NCBI GenBank assembly: GCA_013696015.1
Contig: JACCZI010000077.1
Location: forward strand, 1 to 6,735
Source of the DNA: Nocardioidaceae bacterium
GTDB lineage: Bacteria; Actinomycetota; Actinomycetes; Propionibacteriales; Nocardioidaceae
Length of the DNA: 6,735 bases
Reading direction: 5' to 3'
In this document: one piece after another, positions 5,997-6,735 of the stretch
How positions within the stretch are numbered: the stretch's first letter is position 1
Layout: each line of letters starts with the position of its first letter
Notes under the pieces: generated by a model
Told to the model about the DNA's origin: nothing
Database searches by the model: none
The model's input: only the letters and a program-made list of their open reading frames with translations
Made by a program: the position numbers and the translations under genes

Positions 5997-6735
5997 CTGG
6001 TGCTCCTCGGGTCGAAGACGACTTTGGCGGTCCCCAGCCTGCCGGCGGAGTGCGCGTGGTCGAGCGCTTCACGCCAGCGGTGGAGTGGGTACGGCGCCAC
6101 CGGCAGCGCCGCGACACCGGAGCTGCCAGCCAGCTCGAGGGCGAGGTCGAACGCGGGGCGGCCGTCGGCGGCCGGCTCACGCGCCGCCGACGCGTAGGCA
6201 CCCAGCAGCTCGAGCTCTCGAAACCACGCGGCGGACAGGTCGACCGCCGCCGGCATGCCGGACAGCACCACCCGACCACCGGCCCGGGTGGCGTGCAGAC
6301 AGGTTTCCAGCGACTCCCGTGAGCCGACCGCATCGATGGCGACGTCGACCCCGCCGAGCAGGAAGGGTCGGCTGAAGTCGGGAGTGACCGAGAGTGCCCG
6401 GGTGGCTCGCCGGACACCCCGTAGCACCTGCGCCGGGGGGAGCACCTCGGTCGCCCCGAAACTTCGCGCGAGCTCGGCCTGCAAGCCGTGCTTGGCGACG
6501 ACGGTGATGTCACCGGCGGACGTGAGCTCGCGAAGCGCCAGCGTTGTGAACAAGCCGACGGCCCCTGCGCCGCTGACCAGCACGTGGGCTCCGCGCGCGA
6601 CAAGGGAACGCAGCGCGGTGTGCACGGCGCAAGCGAGCGGCTCGACCAGCACCGCCTGTTCGTCGCCGAGCCCGTCGGGGACCGGGTGAAGCTGGCTGCG
6701 GTGGGCGCTCAGCTGGGCTCCCCAGCCGCCGCCGG
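5993..6735 (-). CDS. Zinc-type medium-chain dehydrogenase (alcohol/polyol dehydrogenase-like), N-terminus off the right edge
   Basis: The visible C-terminal part is about 247 residues of a medium-chain dehydrogenase/reductase, in frame to the window edge. The first visible residues, GGGWGAQLSAHRSQLHPVPD, followed by DEQAVLVEPLACAVHTAL, are the typical end of the GroES-like catalytic domain of sorbitol/threonine-dehydrogenase-like enzymes; the Glu of EPLACA (6641-6643) is the conserved zinc-proximal glutamate. A Rossmann domain follows with GAGAVG (6554-6571). After its second strand comes AKH (6488-6496) where NAD-dependent enzymes usually have an acidic residue, which hints at NADP(H). The substrate is probably an alcohol, polyol or sugar derivative; it cannot be specified. 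The zinc-binding N-terminal part is outside the window. The TGA at 5993-5995 overlaps the GTG start of the LarA-like gene by 4 bases, so the three genes are one operon whose promoter lies further right. Confidence 0.9.
   Translation of the reverse strand, partial: GGGWGAQLSAHRSQLHPVPDGLGDEQAVLVEPLACAVHTALRSLVARGAHVLVSGAGAVGLFTTLALRELTSAGDITVVAKHGLQAELARSFGATEVLPPAQVLRGVRRATRALSVTPDFSRPFLLGGVDVAIDAVGSRESLETCLHATRAGGRVVLSGMPAAVDLSAAWFRELELLGAYASAAREPAADGRPAFDLALELAGSSGVAALPVAPYPLHRWREALDHAHSAGRLGTAKVVFDPRSTR
6003..6008 (-). promoter_or_regulatory. Ribosome binding site of the LarA-like gene
   Basis: Minus-strand GAGGAG with a 6-base spacer to GTG 5994-5996. It lies within the last codons of the upstream dehydrogenase gene. 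This near-consensus site decides the GTG start and fits coupled translation across the GTGA overlap. Confidence 0.7.

Noticed and set aside
6650..6652. GTG at 6650-6652 as the start of the dehydrogenase
   Set aside because: The frame stays open to the window edge, and the residues upstream (GGGWGAQLSAH) are conserved family sequence, so this GTG codes an internal valine.

Overview
This GC-rich window looks like chromosomal DNA of an actinomycete (Actinomycetota). The reasons are the strong G/C bias at third codon positions, GTG starts, overlapping genes and a mycothiol-type DinB/maleylpyruvate-isomerase-like protein, since mycothiol is an actinobacterial thiol. The genus cannot be fixed from the sequence; nothing contradicts Propionibacteriales or Nocardioides relatives, but that is only an impression. 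I see no tRNA, rRNA, CRISPR array, insertion sequence or phage gene.

Layout: (1) Positions 1-1889, plus strand: the last 628 codons of a valyl-tRNA synthetase, cut by the left edge. Its editing-domain and core motifs are of the archaeal-like 'type 2' class. (2) Positions 1890-1938: a short convergent gap with a small perfect hairpin. (3) Positions 1939-3398, minus strand: a secreted calcium-binding RTX-repeat protein, and upstream of it a mycothiol-dependent maleylpyruvate-isomerase-family (DinB-like) protein. (4) Positions 3399-3489: a short intergenic region with a hairpin and a repeat/palindrome cluster that could hold the promoter or operator of gene pair (3). (5) Positions 3490-6735, minus strand: three tightly coupled genes, read from right to left. 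They are a zinc-type medium-chain dehydrogenase (N-terminus beyond the right edge), a divergent LarA/lactate-racemase-superfamily protein, and a PlsC-type acyltransferase. Both junctions are 4-base stop/start overlaps (GTGA and ATGA). No gap exceeds 300 bases.

The most interesting part is the dehydrogenase - LarA-like - acyltransferase operon. The LarA-like protein keeps the lysine that carries the nickel-pincer nucleotide in LarA and two of its histidines, with identical spacing. It has lost the substrate-binding arginine and one of the two catalytic histidines, and it carries histidine-rich segments. Coupled to an oxidoreductase with a basic, NADP-like cofactor motif and to an acyltransferase, it suggests an uncharacterised pathway in which a hydroxy-acid or polyol-like compound is oxidised or epimerised and then acylated into a lipid. 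The gene order and motifs are seen directly; the pathway is inference.
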